DNA of 64,000 nt from Anaeramoeba flamelloides (GCA_027625915.1 JANTQA010000029.1:1178001-1242000); one strand, 5' to 3'. Positions 33,848-47,765 are shown, numbered from the stretch's first letter. The notes: a model not told the origin generated them from the sequence alone. Numbers and translations: made by a program.

Positions 33848-34400
33848 TATTTTTTGTAAAAATATGATAAATTGAGTTTTATTTTTGATTATTTTTGATT
33901 TTCTGGTGTGTCTATATTTTAGGAATGGTGTTTAGTATTAGTAAAATTAGATAATTAGTGTTTTAATCAAAATACCACCAACATTAAATTGAACAAACTA
34001 TATTATAAAACTTTTATTGTGAGAAAAAAATGTATTTATCCTATTTATTGAGTGGAAGAAGTAACCAAAGGACATTTATTAAATAAAAAAGAATAATAAT
34101 AATAATTAAAATATAGAAGTACAAAATTATAATCTCTTTCACATGGCCAGATTAAAAATTATCCACATACTGAAACAGGGGGTAAAAACCCAATAGAAAT
34201 ATAATCAATAATAAATAAAAATCCGACAAAATTTTATTAATAAATTGGTATTACATAACTCCTATGAGTGGGGGGCACTATGTACCCGAATTTATATATA
34301 TTTTGTATATTTTAGGAATTGTTTATTTGCAATTTTTTAAATTCAATTTTTTCTTTATTACCTTAAGTTTTCTAACCATAAGAGCTATGATCAAAAATTA
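33848..34400 (+). repeat. Family E dispersed repeat, copy 1
   Basis: Shares with 48440-48780 and 60540-60850 the order: GATAGAAAG/AATATAATCAATAATAAAT-like block, GTGGGGGGCACTATGTACCC-like box, ATTTATATATATTTT and ACCTTAAGTTTTCTAAC. No terminal repeats were identified. Confidence 0.5.
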
Positions 34401-35361
34401 TATACAATAAAAGTAAATTTAATAATTTTAATGAATCAGAATAAAGATATTTTGTAAATATATCCTAAGGATTACAATTTTATATAAAAAGAACTAATTT
34501 AAAAATCAAAGAAAACTTCTAATAAAAACAGAAAAAAAATATTTTTGTATAATTTCCTTTTTATCAATCTGAGAAAACTCTTTTTTTAAAAAAATTATTG
34601 TTTATTTAAGAAAAAAAACCTAGGAAAATGAAAAATTCAAAACTTCCATAATAATATAATATATAAATTATAACATGCTATAAACACATTTTAAACATGT
34701 TATAAAAATTAAAATGTTATAAAATGATAAACAAAACTTTTTTTAGAATAATATTTGTTATAATTTGTCTTGTAAAATATTTAGCAAGCTATAATAGCAT
34801 TATAAAAATATTTTTAAATAAAAATAGGGTAAAATGGTAATATTAAAGGGATTTTTGTTATTAAGTTATATAGTTGTTATATAAAAATTGTTTTATTGGG
34901 TTACCATTTATGAATTAAAGGTCTTCTTAACCGAAAAAAAAAGCTCAATTATTTCAAATATCCAAAAAAAAATCCGTTAAACAAAAATTATTTCTTCAAA
35001 TTTTCCAAAATAATATTTAAATGCTTTAAAAAATAATAAAACACCAAAACAATGTTTATTTAAGAAACTAAAAAAAAAATCAATTTAAAAGAAATATATT
35101 GTAATTTCTGATCTCTATTTATTTTATTGGTACTTTTTTTGGCTCTAACTTAATATTTTGACTACTAATAATTATCGTCGGACATAATTATTTTTGAAAA
35201 GAAAAAAAGATAACATTCTTGAAAGTTTATTCTATTTAAAACGAAAATATCAGTCAATAATTTCTAGATTTTTTTTAACACACACTTTTGATACTTTCAA
35301 GAAAAACATCCTATTTGAAATTATTTAAAATTTTCAAAGGCTTGATTAAAGTTTTTTCATA
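34401..35361. other. Intergenic, no gene
   Basis: AT-rich. Short repeats of TTATAAAATGTTATAA-like words near 34670-34790. No gene. Confidence 0.4.
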
Positions 35362-37059
<1,698 letters not shown>

Positions 37060-37639
37060 ATTAGTAACAACCTTTTCTTTTTTAGTATCTTTTACGACCT
37101 TTGGTCTTTGTTTTTTTATTATTCTTATTTTTCTACATCCAGACAACAACGAACCAAAATTCATTTTTTGAAAATTTCTTCAAGATCCTACAAGTTTACA
37201 CCCTAGTCATACACTTGAATAAATATAATATTTTGATTTTTCTTTTTTGGTTTATTTTTTTTCTTCTTTTTTCACTTTTTTTTTCAAATCGAAAAAGATA
37301 AATTTTGTTTAGAATGTGGAAGAATAAATTTAAAGAGACAAAATTTCATTTTAAATTGTTTGTGAAGATTTTATATTCTTTCAAACTGTTATTTTTTGAA
37401 ATATTTTTCACAATTTATAAAAAAATTTTCAAAGAGACAAATTAAAAGAAAAGTATATTTAAGGACTATATTTTAAGAGGAAAACAGGGGAATTGAATCT
37501 AAAAAGGCTCTTGAAAGAGTTCTATAATCTTTGGTAAATTTACCAACTGAGAATTTCTTTTACATAGAAATCTGAAAATTTTCAGAATTCCCTTCATAGA
37601 TCCTACCAAAATTTGATTTTACAATTTCATTATTTCCAT
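37060..37639. other. Intergenic after LZIC
   Basis: AT-rich. The 66-68-codon frames at 36958-37301 are shadows or Phe-rich spacer. Confidence 0.45.
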
Positions 37640-38960
37640 TTCAAATCAAGAAACACAACTTTTTATTGATTTTATTATTATTTCTAATTTTTAAGTATTT
37701 TTGGCCTTTCCAAACAGAGCAATTTAGTATTAAGTTTACTCTAAATTGATTAAGGTTCATATTTAGTAATTTTAAGTTTTCTATTTCCCAATTCATATGT
37801 TTATTATCTTTTTTTTTAAAAAAAATAACTTTTTTTGGATAATGGTCCAAAACCCAGAATTCCTAATTTCTTTTTGAGTTTATATCTTCTTTTATCTATT
37901 GAAATTGTGACTTGGTCAATTTTTACTATAGTTTTATAAATTTACTTGAAGAATGTGGGTTAATTTTTAAAAATTTCGTAATTTTTTTATTTATCTAAAC
38001 ATCTATTGAGTTAATATCTTCTTTTAAAAAAATCAAAAATTACAATACATGAAATAACCGGGGAATACATTTCGACTTAAACATTTTTAGTTTTACCCAA
38101 TTAACTAATTTTTGTTATTTAAAAATCATTTTTATTTTTTTGAAATTATCTTTAACTTTTACAATTTTTTGTAAATATTTCAATTTTTTTTCAAGCCGAA
38201 TTTCAAAATATTTTATTTCTGATAATTGGTTTAATTTTAAGATTTAATCAATATTTGGATTCATTCCAAATTCTTGAATAATTTTATACGCTTTAATTTT
38301 TTGTATATATCTGCTACTGGCACTTCCATTATTAAAATTAAGTCATCTACAAACATCTGTACAATTTTGCTAAATCTTTAATTTCTTCAATTAAATAATG
38401 ACTGATAAATCCAAATAAGAAAGGAGAAAGAGGTTCTCCTTGATAAAATATAATACCTTCTTTTTTATAATAATTCTGCAACCAATTTTTAATTCATTCA
38501 TTTCTAATATATTTATTGGGTGAACAATTACCTAATATATGAATAATCGTATCAAAAAATTCCTTAATATCTATTTTCTCAATAAAAAAATTCTTTATTT
38601 TGATCTTTCTTTTTCATTTTTTTTGTTCAACTAATAATTTTAATACTTCTATTCTTGTATCTATTTTTTTTTAATTTTTTTGAAACCAAATTGAGAATCT
38701 GATACTAGATTCCAAGAATCTTAAATTCCTTTATCGACAAATTTAAAAAAAAAAAATCATTGGAAAAATATTATTCATTGAGATTGGTCTACAAATTAAA
38801 AGAAATCCTTCATCAACCCTCTCCTTTATAAATAAATAAAATATTTCTTTCTTTAATAGTATTTATTATTTATTCACTTTAATTATTAATTCACTGGAAA
38901 ATATTTTTTTGAACTTTTTTCTAAAAAAAGTAAATATTCTTTTTCGTTCTTTTTTGGATC
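37640..38960 (-). mobile_element. LINE (non-LTR retrotransposon) relic with reverse transcriptase
   Basis: On the minus strand the pieces appear in the order of a LINE RT: LICRPISMNN (about 38800-38770, the RPIS block), EFFDTIIHILGNCS and NWLQNYYKKEGIIFYQGEPL, SPFLFGF (about 38560-38400, the GxP/QG-PLSP block), then NQLSEIKYFEI (about 38260), and MNWEIENLKLLNMNLNQF and VWKGQKYLKI to 37660. The sequence carries many stops and frame changes and is not functional. The two-residue motif region FVDD/YADD is blurred. The copy at 14480-15130 shares its C-terminal third. The 69-codon frame at 37641-37850 is its last intact piece. Confidence 0.75.
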
Positions 38961-39997
38961 TAATTTCTAGAATTGTATTTTATCAAAATCTTTAACTATT
39001 ACATTTTTTCATATATTATTAAATTTAAAATATTTTATAATGAAAAAATCCTTAATATATCTTGGATTTCAGTCTTCTAATTTTTTAAATTAATTTTATT
39101 TAATTAATTTAATTATATATGTATTGGGTTCTCTAATAATTTCTTTATCTTAATCAAAATCAGTACTTTCTAAATTTTTATTATTTAAAATTATTTTGGT
39201 TTAATACTTTCAAAAAAATAAAAGTTTTAATGATAAATTAATTTACAATTAAGTTACAAATTTAACACATAAACTATATTTTTGTTTTAATATGAAATTT
39301 GATTTTTCAGAATAAAATTATCTTGAAAAGAATTGGTGAATGAAAGTAATTTCATCCTAAAAGTCAGAAGAAATTTTTTCTGACAAAAATTATTTTAAAT
39401 TGTTATAAAAATCCCGGTTAAATCGACCATATAACAAATAAAACTTTATTACTATTATTTTTCTTTTTGAAAACTAGAAAACAGGTTTGATAAAAAATTA
39501 AAGAAAAAAATAAATTTTTACTTAATAGATCTGAATTTCATTGATAAATTTTAAATAAATTTCTATCAAATTTAGATTTATTAAATCCCCTATAATTCAA
39601 TTTATTAATTAGATGGGGTTAGAATTGAAATAATAATAATTAAAATAATAATAAAAAAATATTTTTTTTTTAAAAATCAAGAATTTCCAATATAAAAAGA
39701 AAAATATTTTTATATAATTTTCAAAAATTAACTTAATTGTTAATGAAATAAAATATTACTTTCTTTCTTGTTTTAAATTGAAAATATGTGAAATTTTGAT
39801 TTATCAAAAAATAGAGACTCAAATTAAAACTATTTTTGGATGATGAAAACTCATCAATTTCACTTTCACAATTTATATGACAAAAAGTACTTTTTTGCTG
39901 TTTAGAAAAAGAAAAACATTTTAAATAAATTTTGAAAAGGTAAAAGACAGTCTCATAAAAAAATATAAATGATTTTTATCCAAAAAAAATACAAAAG
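38961..39997. other. Intergenic, no gene
   Basis: Extremely AT-rich. It may contain further decayed 5' LINE sequence, but no motif is readable. Confidence 0.35.
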
Positions 39998-40584
39998 TAT
40001 AAGCTATTTCCAAGAAAGTGGGGCAAATTTATTTTACAATATATTTATGTAACACATTCTTCAAAAAAGGATTTAAATATATAAAACCATTTATCACCAT
40101 TTATAGATTCTTGATAATAATTCAATTTGTTTCATAGTATTGTATTACATAAATAAAATATATTAAAATTTTTGATCTCGATTTTATCTGATATTTTTTT
40201 ATGGTGAAAATTGGTGTTTATTATTTTGTTTTTGATGGAAAAAACATTTTCATAACTTGTATAATCTCAACAAAATTTACAATATAATTAAAAACATATA
40301 AATGCTTATTCTTGTTTAAAAAATCATTTGTTCCCTTTCCATATTTCCGGTTATTTATTGAAAGTGGTCGTACATTGCTTTACCCAAAAAAAGTGCGATT
40401 TTTTTTTTCATTTTTTGGGAATATTTCAACTAACATGTTTTGAATTAAATACATAAGTGGTTGGTTCAATCGGTATAACTATTATACTTAATTTGGTATA
40501 GTTGATTAATGATTACCAACTAAAAAAGATTATTTTTTATGAAATGTGAAAAAAAATGCCCCACTTTTTTGGAAATACCTTATA
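39998..40584. mobile_element. Family L TIR element, copy 2
   Basis: Ends TATAAGCTATTTCCAAGAAA and TTTTTTGGAAATACCTTATA (about 28 bp inverted, both continuing into GTGGGGCA/TGCCCCAC). The interior matches the outer parts of 11519-12650. No coding frame. Confidence 0.7.
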
Positions 40585-40786
40585 TTTGAGAAAATTTTTA
40601 TAAAAAAAATCCAAAATTATTGTACTAACAAAAACCGTGGAAAATATTATTTGAAATTTTCTGCAAATGAATTTTTAATTTGTTGTCCAATATTGTCTAG
40701 ATAATAGTTATGAATTAATGTTTCTTTTTCTTCTCCAATTTTTTTTTTTAGTTTTTTTATTTTTGATTTTCTCTTCATTTAAAATA

Positions 40787-40906
40787 TCACTTATCAACAC
40801 GGGATCCGTCTTCCCTGATTTTAATCAATTTAATGTGTTTAAATTCTAATCTGAATTTTTGGCATAATTTTGATATTTCTTCGAGGAATAGTGTGTATTT
40901 TTTCAT
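40787..40906 (-). pseudogene. Short coding-like fragment
   Basis: A 39-codon frame reads MKKYTLFLEEISKLCQKFRL then EFKHIKLIKI, with an amphipathic pattern and more GC than the flanks. A neighbouring frame of the same strand continues as DPVLISDILNEEKIKNKKTK. It may be a decayed gene or part of a mobile element. No family was recognised and no splice sites join the two frames. Confidence 0.25.
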
Positions 40907-41757
40907 CTTGATATAAAAATTTTCAACTTTACAAATAAATGAAATCTTCCATAGATTTATTCATTATAATTCAATGAAAAAATGATGGTTTTTTCTGATT
41001 ATTATTTTTAAGATATTTGATATCAAGAGTTGTTAAAAGCTGATCTAATAAGGAAAAACAAATTCCTAAAAATTTTTAAGACTGTATTTACTTCTCAATA
41101 TCTTTTAGGGGAGATACCATGATCCCACAACAACTAATTATATTTCTACTCATCTTCTTACATAATAATCAGTAAGTTTGAGATTTCTGAAAGTTCATCA
41201 CTATTCTGTGTGAAAAAATTGATCTTCTAGAAAGATTGAAAATATTATATAAAATCTACTACTCACTGAAAGATCAAAATTCTATTACATATTCAGATTA
41301 AAATTTGAAATAGTAAAAAAAAATTTAAAATGAAGATGATATATTTTGTCAGATAAGGGAAACAATTACTTTTCTTTTCTATTTAATAAAAAATTTTATA
41401 ATATCTATGAATTTCCAAAATTTTGAAAAATTATAAAGAGTTGAAAAAATCAAAAAGATCTTTCTAAATGTATATTTCAAAGGATCACTCTCAACATAAA
41501 ATTGGTTCTTTTTTTGAACTTTTCCTTTGAAAATAAATTTGTGTAAATTGGAAATTAAAAAATATTTACGTCAAGGATCTCTTTTATTTTTTTTTGCACA
41601 AAAATTCCATACATTTGGGGAATAAATCATTTTGAGAATAAAAATCAAAATTCTTACAATTCAAATATCTTAGTACTTGAAATACTATGTTCCTTAAAAA
41701 AATATTTTTTCCCAACAGTAATTTCATTTTTTTTCACTTCAAAACTCTTTTATCAAA
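40907..41757. other. Upstream region of ACTR10
   Basis: AT-rich. A possible tiny exon, 41119-41171, encodes MIPQQLIIFLLIFLHNN and is followed by a perfect GTAAGT donor, but no continuing exon was found. Confidence 0.3.
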
Positions 41758-43278
41758 ATGAACAATTTTTTTGGAAAACAAATTTTTGAAAGACAAAAAG
41801 CTGTTGTGATTGATTTTGGTTCCTCTTTTATTAAGTGTGGCTTTGCAGGTGAAGGAATTCCACAAGCATTTCTTCCAACAAATTTAATTGATTTACAAAC
41901 AGGAGAAGAACTTGAAATCACCTCTAAAAACAACACTTCACAAAAAAAGATTCAAATTTGGAAAAGAACTTTATTTAAACGATTTTATTCGATTTTTTTT
42001 GGGTAAGTTATCAATTTCTTTTCTTTTCTTTTCTTTTTTCTTATCAAAAAAAAAAAAACAACAGATTCTTTTTTTCTGTTTTTTTTTTTATTCTCAAATA
42101 AAAAAAATGGTTAGTTATAGAAATATTTTATAAGGAATAATTTAATGTGAACAAAAACTCTTTATTTTTACTCCTTTTTTTTTTTATGAAAAACAAAAAA
42201 CAAAATCTCAACAAATAATCAACAACAATAACTCAACAAAACTGATAACAAACCTAAAATCAAAACCAAACCCTTTTCGTACCTGTTTACTCAAATAAAA
42301 ATCTAATCTCTACCTTCAATTAGGATCTTAAATGTAAACCCAAAGAACCGGAGGGTTGTCTTTTGTGAGAATATCCTTTTACCAAATTTCATCAAAGAAA
42401 TGATTATTGAGATCTTATTTGAAAAATTCCATGTTGTTGGCCTTCTTTGTGTGCCATCACCGGTTTTAACCTTGGTGCCTTTTAAAAAGCATGTTGGCTT
42501 AGTGATCGATCTTGGCCATTCCGAGTCAACTGTTGTCCCCGTCTATCAAGAAATACCACTGTATTCCAAAATTGAATATTGCTCATTAGGGTTTGACTCT
42601 GTGGTCAAGAACCTGAGATCAATTGTCCTAAGTGAACTCGAAGAAACAGACAAAGAAGTGTATTCAATTGCGGAAAAATTACCAGAAAAGATCTGGAATG
42701 AGATCGCTGTAAAAACTTGCTTTGTGCTTGAGCGAAATGCAATAATTTTAAAAAAAGAAAATAAGGAAAAAAAAAAAAAGGAATTTATTGCAGACATTAA
42801 TTATCCTTGTTTAGACAAGGAAGGGAACGACATTGCAATTACAATTTCAGGAAAGGCCAGATCAAACGCAGCAGAAATTCTTTTCAATGGCAACACTCAA
42901 AATGATTACGAAGGAATCCCATACCGAATACTTGAATGCTTAATGGGCTGTAATTCAGATATAACAGTCGCCCTGTCTCAAAATCTGATTCTAACAGGAG
43001 GAACTTCAATGGTACCTGGTTGTAGATTGAGACTTGAAAATGAATTGAATTGGCTATTAGAAAATGACCCTCATTTTAAAAAATTAAAGGGCCTACAGGG
43101 GAAATTGATTTTCCAAAAACATCCTTTTTTTAATAACTATTTGTCTTGGGTTGGTGGATCTGTTTTTGGTTATTTAGAAATTATGAATGAAAAATTTGTT
43201 TCCTTACAAACCTTTAAAGAAATGGGTTTAAAATCAATCCCAAATTGGTCACACTTTAAAATTGACGAAGAAAATTGA
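41758..43278 (+). CDS. ACTR10: Actin-related protein 10/11, dynactin pointed-end subunit (2 exons)
   Basis: Exons 41758-42002 and 42324-43278, joined over a 321-bp phase-2 intron (GTAAGT...AATTAG), give 399 aa (human ACTR10: 417). Actin-fold motifs: phosphate-1 KAVVIDFGSSFIKCGFAGE (about 14-32), NVNPKNRRVVFCENILLP just after the junction, phosphate-2 GLVIDLGHSESTVVPVYQ (about 140-157), adenosine motif LILTGGTSMVPG (about 301-312) and SWVGGSVFG near the end. It matches ACTR10 rather than actin or Arp1: RRVVF.ENIL.P, CFVLERN and PNWSHF at the C-terminus. Arp11 caps the pointed end of the Arp1 filament with p62, p25 and p27 and links dynactin to membranes. A basic Lys/Glu insertion (about 228-240) is unusual. 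The junction lies between conserved blocks. Confidence 0.93.
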
Positions 43279-43901
43279 TTTTCTTCGAATTATTTTAAGT
43301 GATATTTTTCCTTTCTTATTAATTTTTAATTTCTTTTTTCTTTTTTCTTTCTTTTTCTTTATTTGTTTCTCAAATAAGATAAATCATTTTTCTCATCAAA
43401 CCTAGACTTTTCTTTATTTTATATAGATATCATTCAAACGCCTAACTGTTTTTTTACATCCAACATTATTTTTTATGATCAATCACGCATTTAAATTTTT
43501 TAAAAAAATATAGAATTTATATATTGGCTCTTATAGTATGGCCACTTTATAAAAGTGTGAAAAAAAAACTGTTAAAGAGTATCCATAAAATATATTACAC
43601 ACTTCAATAAACCGATTTTTTAGACCTATTATTGAAAAACTATTCTGATCACACTTTTTTAAATTACTTTTTTGTGTTTTTACCTTCTTTTAGAAATTGA
43701 AATTCTGACTTGATCTAATTTTTGCCTCAATTTTATATTTTATCTTAAGTGTCGAGTCATTACGGTTAAATTTTTTATTCTGAAATGGAAAAAAACTTTT
43801 TAGTAATTTTATTGAGTACCTAACACCAATCAAAAACCAACCAACCTATGATGTACGATCGATCTCCAAAAATCAACAACTAAAAATGAGGACATTTTTA
43901 G
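43279..43901. other. Intergenic, no gene
   Basis: AT-rich; pyrimidine-rich 3' region of ACTR10. Nothing else seen. Confidence 0.4.
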
Positions 43902-44007
43902 AAAAAAGCGCCAAAGAGCGACACTCAATTTCCAATTAGAATGGTTGTGAATTACAATTCTGAAAACAACTATGTCAGTTTTGAAGTGTAGCTCTTTGGC
44001 GCTTTTT
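43902..44007. repeat. 106-bp GC-richer hairpin element
   Basis: AAAAAAGCGCCAAAGAGCGA at the left pairs with GTAGCTCTTTGGCGCTTTTT at the right (about 23 bp, one or two mismatches including an ACACT/AGTGT extension). The loop is about 60 nt. Just outside on the left is another small hairpin, CTAAAAATG/CATTTTTAG. It could be a mini-MITE or a structured RNA; no second copy was seen in the window. Confidence 0.6.
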
Positions 44008-44713
44008 GAGATCTTGGTGGATTTTTTTTTTCTTTTTTTTCATTTTTCAAATGTGTTATTTTTATCTTAATAATATTACATAATCCTTACTTGGTCAAAT
44101 TTAGAGGGTTTTAAAATAACCACAAATCAGACTAAATCGAATAAAATTGATTGCGAAATACAAGAAAGCAATTTGTTTTAAATTAAAGAAATTTAACCTC
44201 GTTTGAAAAAGAAAATGAGAAAAGATGAATTTTTTTTTTTAAATTTTGATTTTTTAGAAATCTGAAACTCTTTTTCTTCGTTTAATTTTTTGTAAAAATT
44301 ATCCAATGGATTTTTTTTTTTTGTTATTTGAATTTTGTCAACCATAAGGAGGGCCTATTTCACAATACCCTTTTTGGTCTCAGGTCACCCCTTGAGTATG
44401 GGTCCTTTTCATAGTAAATGACTAGACCCTTAAACAAACAAAACTGAACTTGAATGAAACCATTCATCATATCTGTGATATATTTTGAGTTAGTTCTTGA
44501 AATGTGTTTACATAGTTGGTTTCGTTGTAACTATAGTGTTTGGGTCTTATACTCAGATTTTGAAAAAATTTTTTGGTGAAATTGTAATTAAAAATAAAAT
44601 AAAATAAAAAAAAAAGATACCAAAAGATAATTTTAGAAACAGATTCTTATTCTTTGAAACAAGTGCTTTTTGTGGATACTTTATATTGAAATCTTTCATT
44701 GGATTTTTTGGTT
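44008..44713. other. Intergenic, no gene
   Basis: Mostly AT-rich. About 44340-44430 is less AT-rich (GGAGGGCCTATTTCAC, GGTCTCAGGTCACCCC) but has no recognisable content. Confidence 0.4.
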
Positions 44714-45240
44714 TTAAGGACTAGGTTCCCACCCTTGGGGGGTTTGAGTAATTGTGTTATTTCACTTTCACTCCGCAAAAAAAATTTTCACACATAAGAA
44801 ATTGGACAAAAAAAAAAAAAAAAAAACATTTTTTGTCATCTTTACCTTTTCACGTTGACTATTTTTCTTTGTTTTTCTATGAAAAGTAAAATTGAAAATA
44901 ACAAAAAAAATAATTGCAAAAAATGGATTTTGGGGATTTTCAAGTGCATTTCAAATTTTGGAACATTTCAAACTTGTAAATGCAAATTTAAAAAAGATGC
45001 AGAACAGCTCTAGAAAATAGTGTGAGTTTCGAAAGTTGAAATGGAAATTATAAAATATTAAAATCAAAATTTAGCATGATCTAACAAGGTAAAAATTGTG
45101 AAAATTGTTGAAATTGTGAAAATTTCACATTTTTTCTCAAAGAAATTCTACTTGGATAAATATTACTTGGATTACATAACTTATTCAAGGGCCATTTTAT
45201 ACATTATTTCACCGTTTCCACCAAAAAACGTACACCTTAA
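44714..45240. mobile_element. Family I TIR element, copy 2, 527 bp
   Basis: Begins TTAAGGACTAGGTTCCCACC and ends CGTACACCTTAA. It is the same length as copy 1 at 8018-8544 and closely similar, so both are probably fairly recent. The short frame at 45098-45301 overlaps its right end and is not a gene. Confidence 0.75.
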
Positions 45241-45923
45241 AGGAGAAAATTTCATTTTTATGTTATTTATAATTATTAAAAACCTGATCCTAAACTCATA
45301 GTTTAATAACTTAAAATTTGATTTTGAACAACACTGAAAATTCTTTCACTCTATTTTTTCACATTAAACTTAAAAATATACATCTCTGGTAATCACAAAA
45401 TATGATATAACAAGTATTTATTTGTCAATAAGTGAATTAACATTCATCACACTACCCAATAAAAATGATTTAAATGATTGTCAATTAAAGTAAAGTCAAA
45501 ATATTGCGTATTTTTGCTAAATGTATTAAAATCTGAAATGTCCTAAAAAATTACTGGATTTTCCAAGACTTCAATTTATATTTTGAATTTGGTAATTAAA
45601 ATTGGTTTTTACTTCGAGACATTAATTTCGAAAAAAAAAACAACATTTTTGCATTCCGAAAAGAACTCTTAACCAAACACTTAATGAAATTTGTAATGGA
45701 GTTGATCTACAAAAAAGTAAAGTTGAACCTACCAAAAAATTCAATTAACCCTTAATGTCAAATATCACACCAGTAAAATCTTGAAAATTTTCTTGTTTTC
45801 AGTCTAAACAACATACCTATTTTTAAGAAAGTGCGAAATAATTAGCATCATGTGTAAGGAAAAACAGAAAAAATATTTTTTTTCCAAAAAAAAATTATTT
45901 TTTAACTTTTTTATTTTTGTAAT
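45241..45923. other. Upstream region of the Lys-rich protein gene
   Basis: AT-rich spacer, nothing recognised. Confidence 0.4.
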
Positions 45924-46739
45924 ATGACGAGTAAAGATTATACTGTAACTTATAGGATTGGAAAAGGCACTGAGGGTATTCCAGCTGTTGGTTCAGTTCT
46001 CGGTGATGGGTACGTTTTACAATCAAACGAAAATACAACAAAAGTTGAATTTACCAAGATCGTGAAAGTGTATTTTAAAAAAGAAACCTCATCACTATAT
46101 ATTCATTCTCTTCCCAACACAACCCACACAATACAATTTCAAACACCTAAAGAATTCCGTGCATTTGCGGTTGGTGTTAAAAAAAATAAAGAAAAATTTG
46201 TAAAACCATCTGAAGAAGAAAAAATCAAAAAGAAAAAGAAAAAAAAATTAAAATTAAAAGAAAAAGAACAAGAACTAAAAAAAGAACTCAAAAAAGGAAA
46301 AGAAAAAGAAAAAGAAAAAGAAAAAGACAAGAGTAAAGAAAAGAAAAAAAAAGACAAAAAAGACAAAAAAGAAAAAAAAGAAAAAAAAAAGAAACCAAAA
46401 ATTAAAATACATCAGGAACAACAAATTCAAAAAATCAAAAGCGTTGAACCAAACGAAACCTATGCGATCAAATACAAAGACGGTAAATTTAAAAAACCAT
46501 ATGGCCAATTTTTGCTGTGTCCAAGAAAATACAAATTCAAATTTCCTGACGGCAAGATCTTTGATTGTCCTTTTAATCGACAAACCAAATTACAAAAACA
46601 AAAAAGAGGGAAAACTATTCGTTTACATTTAGGTGATCTTAAAAATACCTTCGTTGATTTTTCTTTGAAAGACAAAGCTCAAACAGACCAATTCATAACA
46701 AGCTTTGCAAAAAGACTACAAACAGCTTTAAAGAATTAG
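45924..46739 (+). CDS. Two globular, possibly PH-like domains joined by a Lys/Glu linker
   Basis: Single-exon frame of 271 aa. Residues 1-92 form a beta-rich segment (YTVTYRIGKG, GDGYVLQSNENTTKVEFTKI, SSLYIHSLPNTTHTIQFQ) closing with a helix-like PKEFRAFAVGVKK. Residues 93-165 are a charged Lys/Glu/Asp tract (KEKEKEKEKDKSKEKKKKDK). Residues 175-271 are again beta-rich (QFLLCPRKYKFKFPDGKIFD, KTIRLHLGDLKNTFVDFSL) and end with a helix (KAQTDQFITSFAKRL). Seven-strand-then-helix order in both halves suggests PH-like folds, but this is inference and no family motif is recognised. The role could be membrane or protein binding with a nuclear or cytoskeletal partner. The reading frame ends in TAG. Phe-rich frames on the minus strand here are shadows of the Lys tract. 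Confidence 0.7.
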   Translation: MTSKDYTVTYRIGKGTEGIPAVGSVLGDGYVLQSNENTTKVEFTKIVKVYFKKETSSLYIHSLPNTTHTIQFQTPKEFRAFAVGVKKNKEKFVKPSEEEKIKKKKKKKLKLKEKEQELKKELKKGKEKEKEKEKDKSKEKKKKDKKDKKEKKEKKKKPKIKIHQEQQIQKIKSVEPNETYAIKYKDGKFKKPYGQFLLCPRKYKFKFPDGKIFDCPFNRQTKLQKQKRGKTIRLHLGDLKNTFVDFSLKDKAQTDQFITSFAKRLQTALKN

Positions 46740-47489
46740 AATTCAACTTTTTCTTTTTCTTGTTTTTTATTTTTTTTTTATTAAATTTTAAAAACAAAGC
46801 CAATTTTCCTTATTTTGAAATTCAATTTCTTTTTTTGTGAATTGGTAAGAAATAAACCAATTTTCTGTGATTGAAAAGTTCTTCAAATCATTTTTTATTT
46901 CTTTAATTTTTGATTAATTTTGTCTGTAAAAAAAGGGAATTTTTTTAATTTTTTTCTCCCAAAGCAAATCAATAAAAAATCCTTGTTTGTTCTTTTCAGT
47001 TTGCTGGTCAATCCAAAACCTGGAAATTTCAAAAACCAGTAAAATTCTGTTTTTTTGATCAATTGAAAATATTACTGATAAATTCTAATAAATCTCAAAA
47101 AATTTTTAGTTCAATTTCCATTTTTATAAATCTTCGAACTGTTTCTTATCAAACAGTCCAGTACAAAGAATATTTTGAAGAACAACTAATTTTACAGAGT
47201 TTCTTAACACTTGATTTCATAAAATGCTTTATTCAAAACTTGAGCCTAATAATTTCAAAAAGGAAAATCAAGTAAAAATTTCCAAACTTAAATTGCATTT
47301 TATCAGTAGTAAAAAATCCTTTAATTATTCGAATTTGACAGAAAAGCATATAAATTATTGGGAAAAATTTACAATTCTAAGTACCATATTGTTTAAATGT
47401 TCTAAATAATCAATTATAATTAAGGATCATAAAAATTTTTTCAAAAAAAAATTAAATATTTGTGAATTGTGAACTTTTTGATAACTTTA
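46740..47489. other. Intergenic, no supported gene
   Basis: Two overlapping frames (47063-47275, 47224-47409) have no recognisable content. Confidence 0.35.
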
Positions 47490-47765
47490 CTGATAATAAA
47501 CACTATTGGTGAATAAAAGATCTTGGATCAAAAAATAATTTTTCGAGGTATTTGACGATTTAAGTTTGAAAATTACCATTCTTCTCGGTTCTATTAAGAT
47601 TTTTTTTATATTTAATAGTACAAAATTTGAATATTTTTTCTTTCACAATAAAGAGGTTATCATCATATATTTTAAAAGTATTTTAAATTTAATAAAAAAT
47701 CTTCCAAACATCTAATCAATTATTTGGATGAATTAAAGAATTATTTATTGATATAAATTGAAAAA
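47490..47765 (+). repeat. Family H dispersed repeat, copy 2
   Basis: Matches the reverse complement of 25555-25815 (TAAAAGATCTTGGATCAAAA, TTTAATAGTACAAAATTTGA). Followed 220 bp on by a family B repeat, as at the other copy. Confidence 0.6.

Noticed and set aside
46139-46583. Phe/Ser-rich minus-strand frames
   Set aside because: Shadows of the Lys/Glu tract in the gene at 45924-46739.
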